Position numbers and translations under genes: made by a program. Source: Ananas comosus (lineage: Eukaryota; Streptophyta; Magnoliopsida; Poales; Bromeliaceae). From it: DNA of 64,000 bases. Of the stretch, positions 34,098-45,208 are shown piece after piece; the stretch's first letter is position 1, and each line of letters opens with the position of its first letter. The notes below the pieces were generated by a model that was not told the origin of the DNA, searched no databases, and worked only from the letters and a program-made list of their open reading frames with translations. Location of the stretch: positions 1,883,722-1,947,721 of the forward strand of contig NC_033641.1 of the NCBI RefSeq assembly GCF_001540865.1. The letters run 5' to 3'.

Positions 34098-36307
34098 TGT
34101 CACGCCCCGGATTACACGTTTTCCGGGCACGCCGACAAATCCGCCGTATACAAAGAAATTTTTTCTGTATACGAAGTGTAGCTGTACCTGTAAAACATAC
34201 AATACTACAACTAGTAGTATAGGGCTGCTAGGAAACAAAACATAGCAAGATAGAAAATAAAAGTTCACTATGCATACAACATCCAGTATACAAAAACTCG
34301 CCCAGCGAGATACAGTAAAAGTATGTATATGACTCAAAAGCTACACTATCTGTAGCGAGTAATCATCTAGCTCGGCGACTCGTCGTGTAGGGCTCTAGCT
34401 CGCAACTCCCTTGCCACGATCTGTCTCAGAAGATGCAACAGCCGGAATCGAAGGCTCTGCAAAAAAGAGATAACAACTGGGCGTGAGAACTACTGTAAAA
34501 ACGAGTAGTCCTCAGTGGGTACCGCCCTCAACATCGTCGATCCACCTACCAAGTTTACAGGAGGACGCAAGGATAGTAGGAAAAGCTGGAAGAAATCTAC
34601 AGCTAAATGCCACTGCACTATCATGCTCTACACTAACCAACTGTAGTAAATGTCAAAATTGACCCAACCTCACTAGGGACTGTGAACACACCCGTCCCGC
34701 CTGTCGGATCGAACCCGTATCCTACTCCATGAGTAGCTGGTGGAGAAAACTCTCTAGGGACTGTGAATACACACATCCCGCCTAATTAGGTGACACCGTA
34801 GCTCAAGAGTAATCGACGGAGAAGGCTCTCTAGAGACTGTGAGCATACCCGTCTCGTCTAACTAGACTACACCGTATCTCAAGAGTAACTGGCGGAGAAA
34901 ACTCTCTAGAGACTATGAATACATCCGTCTTGCCTAACTAGACTATACCGTACCTCAAGAGTAGTCGGTCTTAGTAAAAGGTCCAACAGGATGGCTAAGA
35001 CTCCACTCACGTCACAACCTCACTGAAGGTAGGGAAAAGCGTCACTCACTATCTCACCCGGGCTGCCCAAACGAACCCGCCCTACCTGTAACCAGCTATA
35101 CTGTACACCACCCCGAGGGTGGCCGGCTCAAGGACTGTCCAAACAGAAACTGCGACAGGTTCGAGTCAACGAGTTTACAAGTGTCTCTGTTATGTTCATT
35201 CCGGCTCTCACAGGTTCGAGTCAAGTAAATAGGGTTTAACTGGTCTGACAACCAACAGTTCACGTGCCCTCGGCACAATCTGACGCCAAAACGGCGATAT
35301 GGGTCCACCGTCAACCACGACGGCCCCCAACAGTTCGGAATAGTCTGAACGCTACTGTAAAAATACACTCGGCATCCCAGCATGAACGTAACTAAAATCT
35401 AAACTACCTAGGGTATCCACCACGCTGATACTGTGACGATACAAAAATAACAACGGCTCCTAGAGTTAAATCAGGTAGTTTAAGCATATGACAGGTTATA
35501 ATCGCAGGTTTTCTCCTAAGTCATATCCAAGTCCAACATGTGCGAGTAGGTATAATCAAACGACAAAGCTCCAATTCAGATTTGAGGATAAACACGCTAA
35601 AACTGTGAATCGAGCAAAAGCAATATGCACAACACTACGACGAACACATGCCGACTATATCTATATACTTAGGAAATGCACCGACGATTAACCCATCTCA
35701 AAAGCTACTCCCAATCCAGCGCGACGTCGAGAACGGCGGAATCGCACCATCGCCTGGCCTCCCCACGATGCTACGACGACGAACGCGCGCTCGAACGGCA
35801 CTGCGGCACGACGTCGGCGAAACTCCAACTCCACCCGAGCTCCTCTCTGTGTACGGTCGAGTTTAGAGAGAGAGAGAGAGGAGAAGAAGCATGCAAAACA
35901 CTCTCTCTCACCTCTCTACACATGTATAAAGCAATGGGAGGAAAGGGTGACACGTACGAGGCATGAAAAGACCAAAATGCTCTCTCACCTACCCTGGTGT
36001 ACCGGTACACAGGCAGTTGTACCGGTACAAATGGCAACCCGAGAGCAGTCTGCGTGGAGATCTGCGCAGTATACCGGTACACCTCTGATGTTGTACCGGT
36101 ACAGCAAGATGTACCGGTACTCCTTGATGGTTGTACCGGTACAGCAAGCAGAAAATTTGCATTTTTTCGATTCCAGTGCTAAATCCTGCTCTCGCGTCTC
36201 TACTGAATCCTTTTGGCGTTCATTTCGCGCCAACGCGACTCGGACTTGTCTCGACACTCTCTCGGCGTGTCGACAAGCCTCAACTGCTGCACTCCAGGGA
36301 TACCACA
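34098..36307 (-). mobile_element. Solo LTR 5 (GTACCGGTAC family) with internal minisatellite
   Basis: On the plus strand it runs from TGTCACGCCCCGG to CCAGGGATACCACA. The target duplication TTTAT is exact (34093-34097 and 36308-36312). Six GTACCGGTAC-type palindromes lie between 35998 and 36145, the conserved stem-loop is at about 34510-34555, and a GA-rich leader is near 35865-35885. A tandem repeat of about 78 bp, four copies, at about 34675-34985 makes this copy longer (2210 bp) than its relatives. Confidence 0.85.
34675..34985. repeat. 78-bp minisatellite within LTR 5
   Basis: GGGACTGTGAAYAC-type starts recur at about 34677, 34756, 34834 and 34911. Each is followed by a CCGCCT...CTCAAGAGTA...GGAGAA pattern. 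LTRs 2 and 3 have only about one unit at the matching place. Confidence 0.75.
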
Positions 36308-36940
36308 TTTATCCAATAATTAATATTTATGTCGATTAACCAATTAATGTTTTGACTAATCTAACTAATTTCTTAATTAATTATCTAACTAATTAAATAC
36401 TTTACTAATTAATCAAAAAATATATTATTCTATACAGAATTAATTCATATATTTTTTCATTATCTTATACAATATTCGCAGCTAAATAATTTATTAATTT
36501 ATTATTTAATAATATTTTGACGTTAATTAATGAGAAAAAATATTTTTATTTTAAAAGTATAATTATTTCCATAATTTCAATCTAACTATTTAAATATTAT
36601 TTTTTATTCATAAAAATAATTTAGTTTTTATTTGAACATAATTAATTTTGTCTCTATTTATTTTCGATATATATTGTATTTATCTCTGTTTATTTCCGAG
36701 CCAACCGATAATTCAGACATACTCCGAGGGTATCAACTATCAGTTTGTCGGAGATCTCATGGCGAGGAGAGAAGTTTACTATATAATACTTACAGCACAT
36801 CATCAATAATTAGTCAATCACATTTCTCTTTTTACAAGAAAAATACAATAAAAATATTTTTCTAATAACCACGATGGATGGATGAATGAATTTAAAGAAA
36901 TAAACTGCTTAGTTGGAAATGTCATATTGTTGGATTGTTG
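36308..36940. other. AT-rich intergenic stretch
   Basis: No gene or repeat recognised. A GC-richer segment near 36690-36780 contains no convincing open frame. Confidence 0.4.
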
Positions 36941-36944
36941 ACGC

Positions 36945-37165
36945 TAACTATTAATTCCAAAGGTTTGAACTATTAGAAATACATAACCGTACAGATACAG
37001 TGTTTACTGGTCTCGATTGTGATTTAGCCCAATCCGCCTCTTCCCATTTTAAATATGACTCGGCCCAATCCAGTCTTATATCATTTCGAACATAACCCGA
37101 CTCAACTTGATCTTCTGCTACAGGACAGCAGAATATTGATCTATTTAAACCAACACACAACAATA
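36945..37165 (-). repeat. Dispersed repeat shared, inverted, with intron 1 of the reductase gene
   Basis: Read on the minus strand, GAGT(C/T)(G/A)(T/G)GTTATGTTCGAAAT and neighbouring words correspond to 46900-47130 on the plus strand (GTTGAGTTATGTTCGAAATG). Both copies are diverged. The class is unknown. Confidence 0.5.
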
Positions 37166-37560
37166 ATCAAACCTGATGTATTTTAAATTTTTTTCCCTGG
37201 CTGAGAAAACTGACGGTCATCGGCCGGCTGTGACGGCTTGCTGACTTTGAAGGCAGAAGATGACGCAAGAGCTTACGTACAAGTCACTGTTCTATGGAGA
37301 AATTATTGCCTGCTACGGCTGTGTAGCCACACTCCGAAACAGTGCACCTCAAAATTATCGTATCCATCAGCCATTGTGCGCAGTTAACCAAAAGAATGGT
37401 GCAGCAACGAAGCCACAATACAAATCCCCAAAGCTATATAATTATAATAATAACTCAAAATTAAAATTAAATTTGTTAACTATATTTTATGTCATTCACA
37501 AAGCATATGTATATCAACCATTATAATTTTTAGACATCTATATTTTATAGTGTATAATAT
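37166..37560. other. Spacer with an unassigned 88-codon open frame
   Basis: The open frame at 37260-37526 starts in moderately GC-rich sequence and ends in AT-rich sequence. No motif is recognised and it is probably not a gene. Confidence 0.3.
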
Positions 37561-37565
37561 ATATA

Positions 37566-37795
37566 GAGTCCGGCTGGGATATCAATAGCACCAAGCGTTT
37601 GGTGCTATCGAGTTTTCTATTGTTAGATGTAACCCTTTGACTATTTTCACTCGTTAGATTATTATACTATTAAACCAATAACTCACTCAACCCTAAATGG
37701 CCCATATCATCCTAACCGTACAATTTTTCATCCAAGGGCCGAAAATCTAATAGTACCAATAACTTGGTGCTATTGATAGTATTCCAGCCTAGTTC
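37566..37795. mobile_element. Fold-back MITE, family M (copy 1)
   Basis: The ends CCGGCTGGGATATCAATAGC and its near complement GCTATTGATAGTATTCCAGCC form an inverted repeat that includes a CCAAGCGTTTGGTGC-type inner palindrome. The interior has CTCACTCAACCCTA and ATCATCCTAACCG, shared by the other family M copies in the window. Confidence 0.7.
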
Positions 37796-37801
37796 ATATT
37801 A

Positions 37802-38560
37802 GACCTGACAAACGAGTGGATTGGGTAAACCGTGGGCGGGTCATTATACTCGCGGGTTACTTAGGCATGGGTAAAATTTACCCGCAAATTTTTGGATAGC
37901 CAACATCATTATCCATACCCGCCCGCGGGTGGGCGGGTGGGTATGCGGGTTACCCGCAATTTTTTTTATTTTCTTTTTTATATTTTTTAAATGCAAAATT
38001 AGACCTGACAAACGAGTGGATTGGGTAAACCGTGGGCGGGTCATTATACTCGCGGGTTACTTAGGCATGGATAAAATTTACCCGCAAATTTTTGGATAGC
38101 CAACATCATTACCCATGCCCGCCCGCGGGTGGGCGGGTGGGTATGCGGGTTTCCTGCAATTTTTTTTTTCTTTTTTTCTCTTATATTTTCTAAATGCAAA
38201 ATACATATAGATTACTTTTAAAAATATAACATAACTCATTATTTAAAATATAATAACATATAATAAAAATATTTAAAGTTTTAGAGCTTAAAAATTTCGT
38301 AATATAAAAGACGTGATAAGAAATTAGAGTTATAATTTTTAGAATGGGTAAATAAAAATATATATTTTTTAATTAAGAAAATATATTTTGTAATTAAAAA
38401 ATATATATACAGGTACCCGTGGGTACCCGCGGGTTACCCAAAATGCCCACAGTTTAATGGGTACCCACCCGTTTTACCCGTAATTTTTTAGGTTGGAAAA
38501 GCCGGTACCCATACCCTCAAATTTGCGGGTAACCCGCAGGCACCCGTGGGTATGGGTCGA
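37802..38560. repeat. GGGTACCC-rich MITE-like repeat with a 197-bp tandem duplication
   Basis: The segment beginning AGACCTGACAAACGAGTGGA at about 37801 recurs at about 37999, nearly identical over 190 bp. CCCGCCCGCGGGTGGGCGGG palindromic runs sit near 37918 and 38116. A third related end (GGTACCCGTGGGTACCCGCG) follows at about 38403-38560. The motifs resemble hAT-derived MITEs, but no clean target duplication is seen. Confidence 0.55.
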
Positions 38561-38599
38561 GATTGCGAGGTCTATACACAAGCCATTATATCTGGCAGC

Positions 38600-39065
38600 A
38601 TCGCTAGCACAGATCTTGAAGAAATCCGGCGAGGATCGCTCTTGCGCCGGTTTAGATCCGATCTGTGGCGTCGCTCGGACTCCAGCGGCGGTGCAGATCC
38701 CCGGCACGGGTTGTGCTGCACCGGCGCAGATCCTATCCGATCTGTGCGGATCTGCGGTGGCGCTTGGACTCCCGGAGCGGCGCAGATCCCTGGCGTGGAT
38801 CGTTCCTGCGCCAGTCTAGATCCGATCTGCGGCGGCGCTCGCACTCCCGCGGCATTTCAGATACCGAGTGCAGATCTTGCCTGCACCAGTGCAGATCCGA
38901 TCTGCGGGAGCACTCGGACTCCCGCGGAGGCGCAGATCCCCGACGCGGATCTGCCTGTGCCGGCGCATATCCGATGTGCGGCGGCACTTGATCTCCCGTA
39001 GTGACGCACATCCGGCACGGTCGTGCCTGTACTGGTGCAGATCCGATCTGCGCCCCGCGGGAGCG
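38600..39065. repeat. GC-rich minisatellite, period about 75 bp
   Basis: AGATCCGATCTGCGG-type words recur about every 72-85 bp (near 38655, 38738, 38820, 38896, 38968 and 39040), separated by CTCGGACTCCCGCGG and GCGCAGATCCC words. Reading frames stay open on both strands over 270-460 bp because the repeat lacks stop words. One frame translates to a degenerate 25-residue repeat with DPICG...RTPA. With several frames open at once I do not treat it as coding. Similar words continue to about 39440. Confidence 0.65.
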
Positions 39066-39690
39066 GATTGGGTCCGGTCACACTCTCTCCTCGTCTCCTC
39101 TCTCCCTTCTCTGCCAACTCCACAGCGACGCAGATTAGCGCCGCAGATCCGACCCGGGGCCGCAGCAGATCAGATCTTCTCAGTTGATCCGCGCAACTGC
39201 GGAGTTTGTAGAAGAGGAAGAGAGAGAAGACGTTGAGACCTGATCCGCGCTCCGCGGTGGTGGATCAGGTCTGGTCGGCGCCGGTATATCTGGTGCAATT
39301 CCTTTCTCTCTACGTCTCCTCCCTCTTACTTCTCTATCTATATCGGGGCTATGTGAATCAGCGCTGCAGATCCAACCTGCGCCACAGCTTATCCGATCTG
39401 TGTCGCTGAGCCGCGCCAACGCAGATGAGATCTGTGCTGCTGATCCGCCATTGCCGAGTAAGTAGAGGAGGAGGAGAGAGGAGACGTGGAGAGAGGAATT
39501 GTGCCGAATCTTCACGAGTTTTGCGTATTATCCTGAATTGGAGATGGAGAGAGTATTAGTTGCGTATTATCCACTGCTTTTTTGCTTTTTTGTGTAGATC
39601 GCATGCATAGGTATCAAACGACATCCGAAAAAAGGATACGAAGTGAAGTTGAAGCACAATCTCTATGGCGATCTGAGTATTCAGTTCTTC
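39066..39690. other. GC-rich to mixed sequence after the minisatellite, no gene called
   Basis: It contains GATCCG-type words, CT-rich tracts near 39090 and 39305 and GAGGAGGAGAGAGGAGA near 39465. This resembles a promoter or leader of a transposon-captured region, but no supported exon is visible. Confidence 0.35.
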
Positions 39691-39698
39691 AATGNGAG

Positions 39699-40365
39699 AG
39701 AGAGTTGAGTTAGAATACTTCTAAAAGCACCATGGGAGTGGTGCTTTTGAGTTTTTAACCTTTGGATGGAGAGATGTAGGGTTGGGATGATAGTGATAGG
39801 TGGTGGTAGGTGGAATAGTATTTAATTCAAGGGCTATTAGTAATCAAAGAGTAGATCCAAAGGCTAAAAACTTAGAAACACCAAGGGGTTAATGCTTCTA
39901 AAAGTATTCTAGCTCAATTCATATAGAGTTGAGCTAGAATACTTCTAAAAGCACCATGGGAGTGGTGCTTTTGAGTTTTTAGCCTTTGGATGGAGAGATG
40001 TAGGGTTGGGATGCTGGTGGTAGGTGATGATAGGTGGAATAGTATTTGATCCAAGGGCTATTAGTAATCAAGGAGTAGATCTAAGGGCTAAAAACTTAGA
40101 AGCACCAAGGGATTGGTGCTTCTAAAAGTATTCTATCTCAATTCAGAGTTGAGCTAGAATACTTCTAAAAGCACCATGGGAGTGGTGCTTTTGAGTTTTT
40201 AGCCTTTGGATGGAGAGATGTAGGGTTGGGATGATGGTGGTAGGTGGTGGTAAGTGAAATAGTATTTGATCCAAGGGTTATTAGTAATCAAGTAGTAGAT
40301 CCAAGGGCTAAAACTTAGAAGCACCAAGGGGCAAAAGTATTCTAGCTCAAATATATATATATATA
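39699..40365. mobile_element. Three tandem fold-back MITEs (family M)
   Basis: Three nearly identical units start at about 39699, 39927 and 40146. Each runs from GAGTTGAGYTAGAATACTTC through TAGGGTTGGGATGATGGTGG to TTCTAAAAGTATTCTAGCTC. Each unit is about 215 bp with inverted ends built around AAAAGCACC. Three near-identical copies side by side suggest local duplication rather than three insertions. Confidence 0.75.
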
Positions 40366-40373
40366 TATATATA

Positions 40374-40918
40374 GAGTTGAGCTGGAATGCTATCAGTAGC
40401 AAACGGGCTCCGTTGCCACCCATTTGTTTTCGATGATGGAGCCCTCAAATCGATGATCGACACCGTTGAACATGATCTATATCACTTGAAGTATCTAGAA
40501 ATTAAATTTCAAATATTTTCGATATCATTGACCTAATGATCAAAGGGTTTCAAAATTTGTAATTTTAATGGTCGATGTGAGGTGTTTTCTCGTTTAACGG
40601 TGTAAAACTATCCAAATCAATTGAATTTTGGTTAGAAAATTTTTTAAAGTATTTAGAACAAGATCTACACTCTCGATCTTGATTACAAAATTCCTATCAT
40701 CACTTTTTAGAGGATATTCATTTTCAGCTGTTCATTTTTTAACGCCCACTTGATGAACGAGAGAACAATATCGAAAAACATGAAATTTGATTCTAGATAC
40801 TTCAAGTGGTATAGATCATTTCAAGCGTACCGATCTGTCAATTTGGAGCTCCATCATCGAACAAATGTGGTTGCAACGGAGCCCGTTTCTACCGATAGTA
40901 TTCCAGCTCACTCAACTA
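40374..40918. mobile_element. Long fold-back MITE, intact copy
   Basis: The left end GAGTTGAGCTGGAATGCTAT and right end ATAGTATTCCAGCTCACTC are inverted. Complementarity extends inward through GGGCTCCGTTGC, GACACCGTTGAACATGATCT and TCTAGAAATTAAATTTC. The 545-bp element could fold almost end to end. A second copy at 41248-45186 is split by an LTR. Confidence 0.7.
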
Positions 40919-40959
40919 TATATAATAATATATATATATATATATAATTATGTTGAGCA

Positions 40960-41184
40960 TGAATACTTTTGCCCTTGTGCTTCTAAGTTTTATAGAGTCG
41001 GCTATGGTGCTTGTAAATTTTTTACCGTTAGATCTACATCTTGATCATTTTTACCGTAGATTATACTATTCAACACAACACCCACTCAACCCTAGGGTCT
41101 CCACATCATCCTAACCGCACATCCCTAATCCAAGAGCCGAAAATTTACAAGTATCAATGACTTGTACTTTTAAAAGTATAGGAG

Positions 41185-41192
<8 letters not shown>
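40960..41192. mobile_element. Fold-back MITE, family M (diverged copy)
   Basis: It contains CACTCAACCCTAGGGTC and ATCATCCTAACCGCAC and ends in CTTTTAAAAGTATAGGAGCTC, matching family M. The left end is rearranged. It is followed by a (TA)n run to about 41245. Confidence 0.55.
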
Positions 41193-41233
<41 letters not shown>

Positions 41234-41247
41234 TATTATATAATAAG

Positions 41248-44200
41248 TTTTTGCTAGAAACTATCGGTAGTAAACGGCTCGGTTACTACCATTTGTCGAT
41301 GATAAGCTTCCAAATTGATCGTTCGACACCTGTAAACATAATCTAACTGTAATATACGAAAAATTTTAGGTTGCGATGCTAACTTTGATTTGGAAGATTA
41401 AAGTGAAGTTTGAATTGGATGTGCATCATTCAAGAGTGTTTCTGGACGTGTGGGAATGATTTCTGAAGGTAATTAAGTATTCGGGCACAAATCGGGCGCG
41501 AAATGAACTTGAAAGGAGATTTTCGGATTATGACGTTAACTTTGACCTACGCGATCAAAGTGAGGTATGAATGTTAATTGTACTATCTCCGAATTATTTT
41601 GGAAGTGCGAGGATAGTTAATGGTAAATTCGGAGATGCTTGGATGTAATATGTTGGATTTTTGGTTACGTTGCTAATCTTGATCAAATTGATCAAGATAA
41701 TGCCAAAATGAAGTTAGCTTACTTCCGAGCTTAATTAGTAGCTTCGGCATAGTGTTTAGTATGTTTTGGAAGTGTTTGAAGGGACTCGGAGTGAGCTAGA
41801 CGTGCAAAAGGGGCTGAAAAACTGCTGTTGCCAACTGCTGTTAGTGCAGGGACTGAATTGTAAACCTGCAGGGATGCAATACACTTTGAGTCTTTTGAGG
41901 GGTTAAAGTGCAGTTTTTTGAGCTTATCTTATTCCCAGCCACTCCCCACAGCTGCCCACGTACCAGACATCTCCTCCCACAGCCTCCTTCTCACATCTTT
42001 CCTTCTCTTTCTCTCTCTATGTGGGTGGAGTTCGGTTGAAGGAGAGAGTTGGCAGATTTAATATTTTGGGGCTGTGAGGTGTGTCCGAGCAGGAAATCAG
42101 CAGAGGAGAGGTTGGAATTTGAGGTAAGAGATTAGTTCTCAGTTAAGAATTAGATTAGTTAATCTAATAGAGATTTTCTAAGTAATTAAAGTTGGTATTA
42201 TGATGTAGAACATTTAGCAACTATACAAAGGAAAGAGAGCTTAATGGAATTGGGTTTCTTGGTGTCTTGAGCTGAGGAGGAAGCAGAGCAGGGAATTAGC
42301 TGAGGAAGGGTTAAAATCTGAGTGGCTGTGAAGGAAAATTAAAATGCTGAAATTGGGGTTGAGCTGAAAAAAGAGAGAAATTGTGAAGTTGCTGATGTTC
42401 TGGGCGCCCGAATTGAAAGGGGACCCAGTAGAGCAGATTTCAGCATTTGAATTCTTGCTGTTGGAGCTGAGAACCAGTTGATTCAGCATTAAATTGACGT
42501 GAAAAAAATGATTATGTATGATTAGAATTCAGTTAATGGTGGCTGAGGGAAGCTAGTTTAAAGTTCTATGGATACTTAAGCTAGTGGCAACCCAAAAAGA
42601 AAATTGCATTACAAGCCTTATAGAACTTGTATGTTATGTATGTATATATGTGTATACATATGAATGGTTAGCCGGAATGAAACCTGGGTTAAGTTAGATT
42701 AATTTCTGAACAAGAATGAAAATCTGAGATGGATTAATCCTAAACCTGGTTAGAATGATGTCCCTCACTGTGTAGAAGCAGTGAACAAGGGATTTTTAAA
42801 GTGCTAAGACCATAAGTGCCTTGAACCTCGTAGAAATTAGCTCTATGCTATATATATGCATGTATGTATATATATATATTATGAGTAGTTGTTGGGGATA
42901 AAATTTGAGATGGAGTGACTTTAATATCTGATTGAGAATGATGGATCAATTAGCTTCTAAAGGTTGAAGTGGTCAGGGGTAAACCTATAAAAGCTATAGA
43001 TGGACCTATAAAAACTATAGGTTATATAGTGACATGTGAGCTATGGCTTGGATTAAAATGGAACTTATGGTAGGGAATATGACCTTATAACGATTAGGGT
43101 TCATGTTTACTACCCTAAAGGGGGTTAGTTATGAGTTACTCTAGTTTCCTAAACCCTAAACTGCCTAGAGAATTTCATAGAAAGATATATGTATGTATAT
43201 ATTAGCATTGTGTATACAAGTTGGGGGGGGGGGGGGGGGGTGCAAATGTAAAGTTTGTAAAGATGCACATATGACTTAAGTTTAATCCCTTTTATTCCTC
43301 TATGAAGGAAAAGTGGACGCGCTCGGAAGTTCAAATTGATGTTCTGACGGATCTACGACGAGCTAATTAAGAAACGTTTCATTCTAGCTTTATTGTATCG
43401 AGTCGCGAGAGCTAGGTGCTTATACATTCAAAGACGTGGGTTTTAGCATTTCGGCATCCCTGCAGGGTGGTGCTTTCCGAAGTCATCGAATGACCTATTA
43501 TATTTATGTCACTTTTCTTGAACCCACATATATTGTATATGTTTAGTAGTATTCATACATTATAGGGTTGAGCTTAATATGTGGTTAATTATGACATGTG
43601 GTCTAATTGTATGCTTGGAAGCACAATTACTTGTGAACAGTGAATAGTAAATATAGAACCCTATAGATGCATGAACTTGTGTTGGACTATAAGATAGTTG
43701 ACAAAGTGGCATTGTGAATAGAAAGCATGAGTGACACCCAGTGTTGTGAATGTTAAATGAAGTCAATGAGCTTGTATAATCCGTGGCATTAGAACTAGAT
43801 GAACTGATTAGCATCTAAAGTTGGACATGTAAATCTAGTATAAAGAGCTAGTTAAAGTGTGGCATTGTTAGTATATCCTCTAAGTGAGGATTGAATCATA
43901 CTCACATAGTCTGTTTTGAGCTTGGCGGTGGTCGCTCCGTCCAAGCAGTGCACTCCGGAGTTGTCACATGATGGGCTAACGTACTTGCCCAAGGACTAAC
44001 GTGCTTGCCCAAGGACTAACGTACTTGTCCAGTAGACGGTCCCTCGGGTGGTTCGAGTCCCCCGATTTAGAGGGATTTTGGGTTGTGAGTCTGGGGTTAA
44101 CAAGTGTTAACCAGTTTGATTGGGTAATGATTATTAGTAGTATGCATGCATGAATTCCATATGTGATATACTGTCTCTTTCAGCTTTATACAGGTATTGT

Positions 44201-45186
44201 AGTAGTTACATGTCATAGCTGGTTAGTATCTACTTTCTTTTCTTGCCTACATATGCCCGAATAAACCTAGTGGGTGAGTCGGCGAGGTTGGCAGCCGAAC
44301 CCACTGGGAACTTTCAGTAGTTCTCACTCCACTAACCATGCAGGTTCTAGTCCGTGCGGGGTGGTCGAGGATCGTGACAGGGACAGCTCGCAATAGATAG
44401 CGACATCCATTAAGTATAGTTATATCTTGTACATTTCATCTGTTTATAGTTGATGAAAGGAAATGTAAATTATTCATTTGAGAGATGACAATGCAAATGT
44501 TAAAGAATGTGTATAACAAATGATAAACTTTGTATTTGATTTAAAGTAATCAAGGCACAATATGTGAATGGTTTAGTTAGTTACTTTCACTAGTTGGGGT
44601 TGCTTACCTTCGTGTAAGCCATATATATTAAAAATTTTTCTGGGTATTTCATTATACATGTTTAATTGTTGTTCCTGAGCCTTAAGCGAACAGAGGAGGT
44701 TCTGTTCGTTTGGAGTCTGTGTGTGGGCCCGACCCGACCAAATTGGCGGTCTCGGGACGTGACATAAACTATTTAAACTATCTGGAAATCAAATTTCACA
44801 CATTTTCGATACTGTTCTCTTGTCCATCAAGTGAATAGAAAAATGGATGGCTGGAAATGAATATCCTTCAAAAAGTGATGATACAATTTTTATATTTGAG
44901 ATCTTGAGTCTAGATCTTATTTTAAATAGTTTAAAGAATTTTTTAACAAAAATTTAGTTGATTTGAACTCTTCTATACTGTTAAACGAGCAAACGCACCA
45001 TATCGGCCATTAAAATTATAGATTTTGTAACTCTTTGATCGTTCAGTTAGTGATGCCAAAAATCATGAAATTTGATTTCTAGATAATTTAAATGGTCTAG
45101 ATCATGTTCAACGGTGTCGATCGTCGATTTGGAAGCTCTATCATAAAAACAAATCGGTAGTAAACCGAGCAATGTACTACCGATAG
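41248..45186. mobile_element. Long fold-back MITE, copy split by LTR 9
   Basis: 41248-41347 (TAGTAAACGGCTCGG...GATCGTTCGACACC...AACATAATCTAAC) and 44765-45186 (TAAACTATTTAAAC...GACCGAGC-type arm...CTACCGATAGTAGC) together match the intact copy at 40374-40918. The insertion point is at 41347/44765. Confidence 0.65.
41348..44764 (+). mobile_element. Long solo LTR 9
   Basis: It starts TGTAATATACG and ends GGTCTCGGGACGTGACA. The flanking bases CTAAC / TAAAC are only a weak target duplication. It contains TTCTGGGCGCCCGAA near 42397, a CT-rich leader at about 41990-42020, three 20-bp GGACTAACGTACTTGCCCAA repeats at about 43975-44030, the conserved stem-loop CCTAGTGGGTGAGTC...GAACCCACTGG at 44268-44310, and GTAGTTCTCAC after it. 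At 3.4 kb it is the longest LTR here. No internal domain. Confidence 0.72.
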
Positions 45187-45208
45187 TAGCCCAGTTAAAC
45201 TCTATATA

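Noticed and set aside
38546..39001. 151-codon and other long open frames in the 38.6-39.1 kb region as genes
   Set aside because: Several frames on both strands are open over the same GC-rich tandem repeat, which simply lacks stop words. There is no splice structure or domain.
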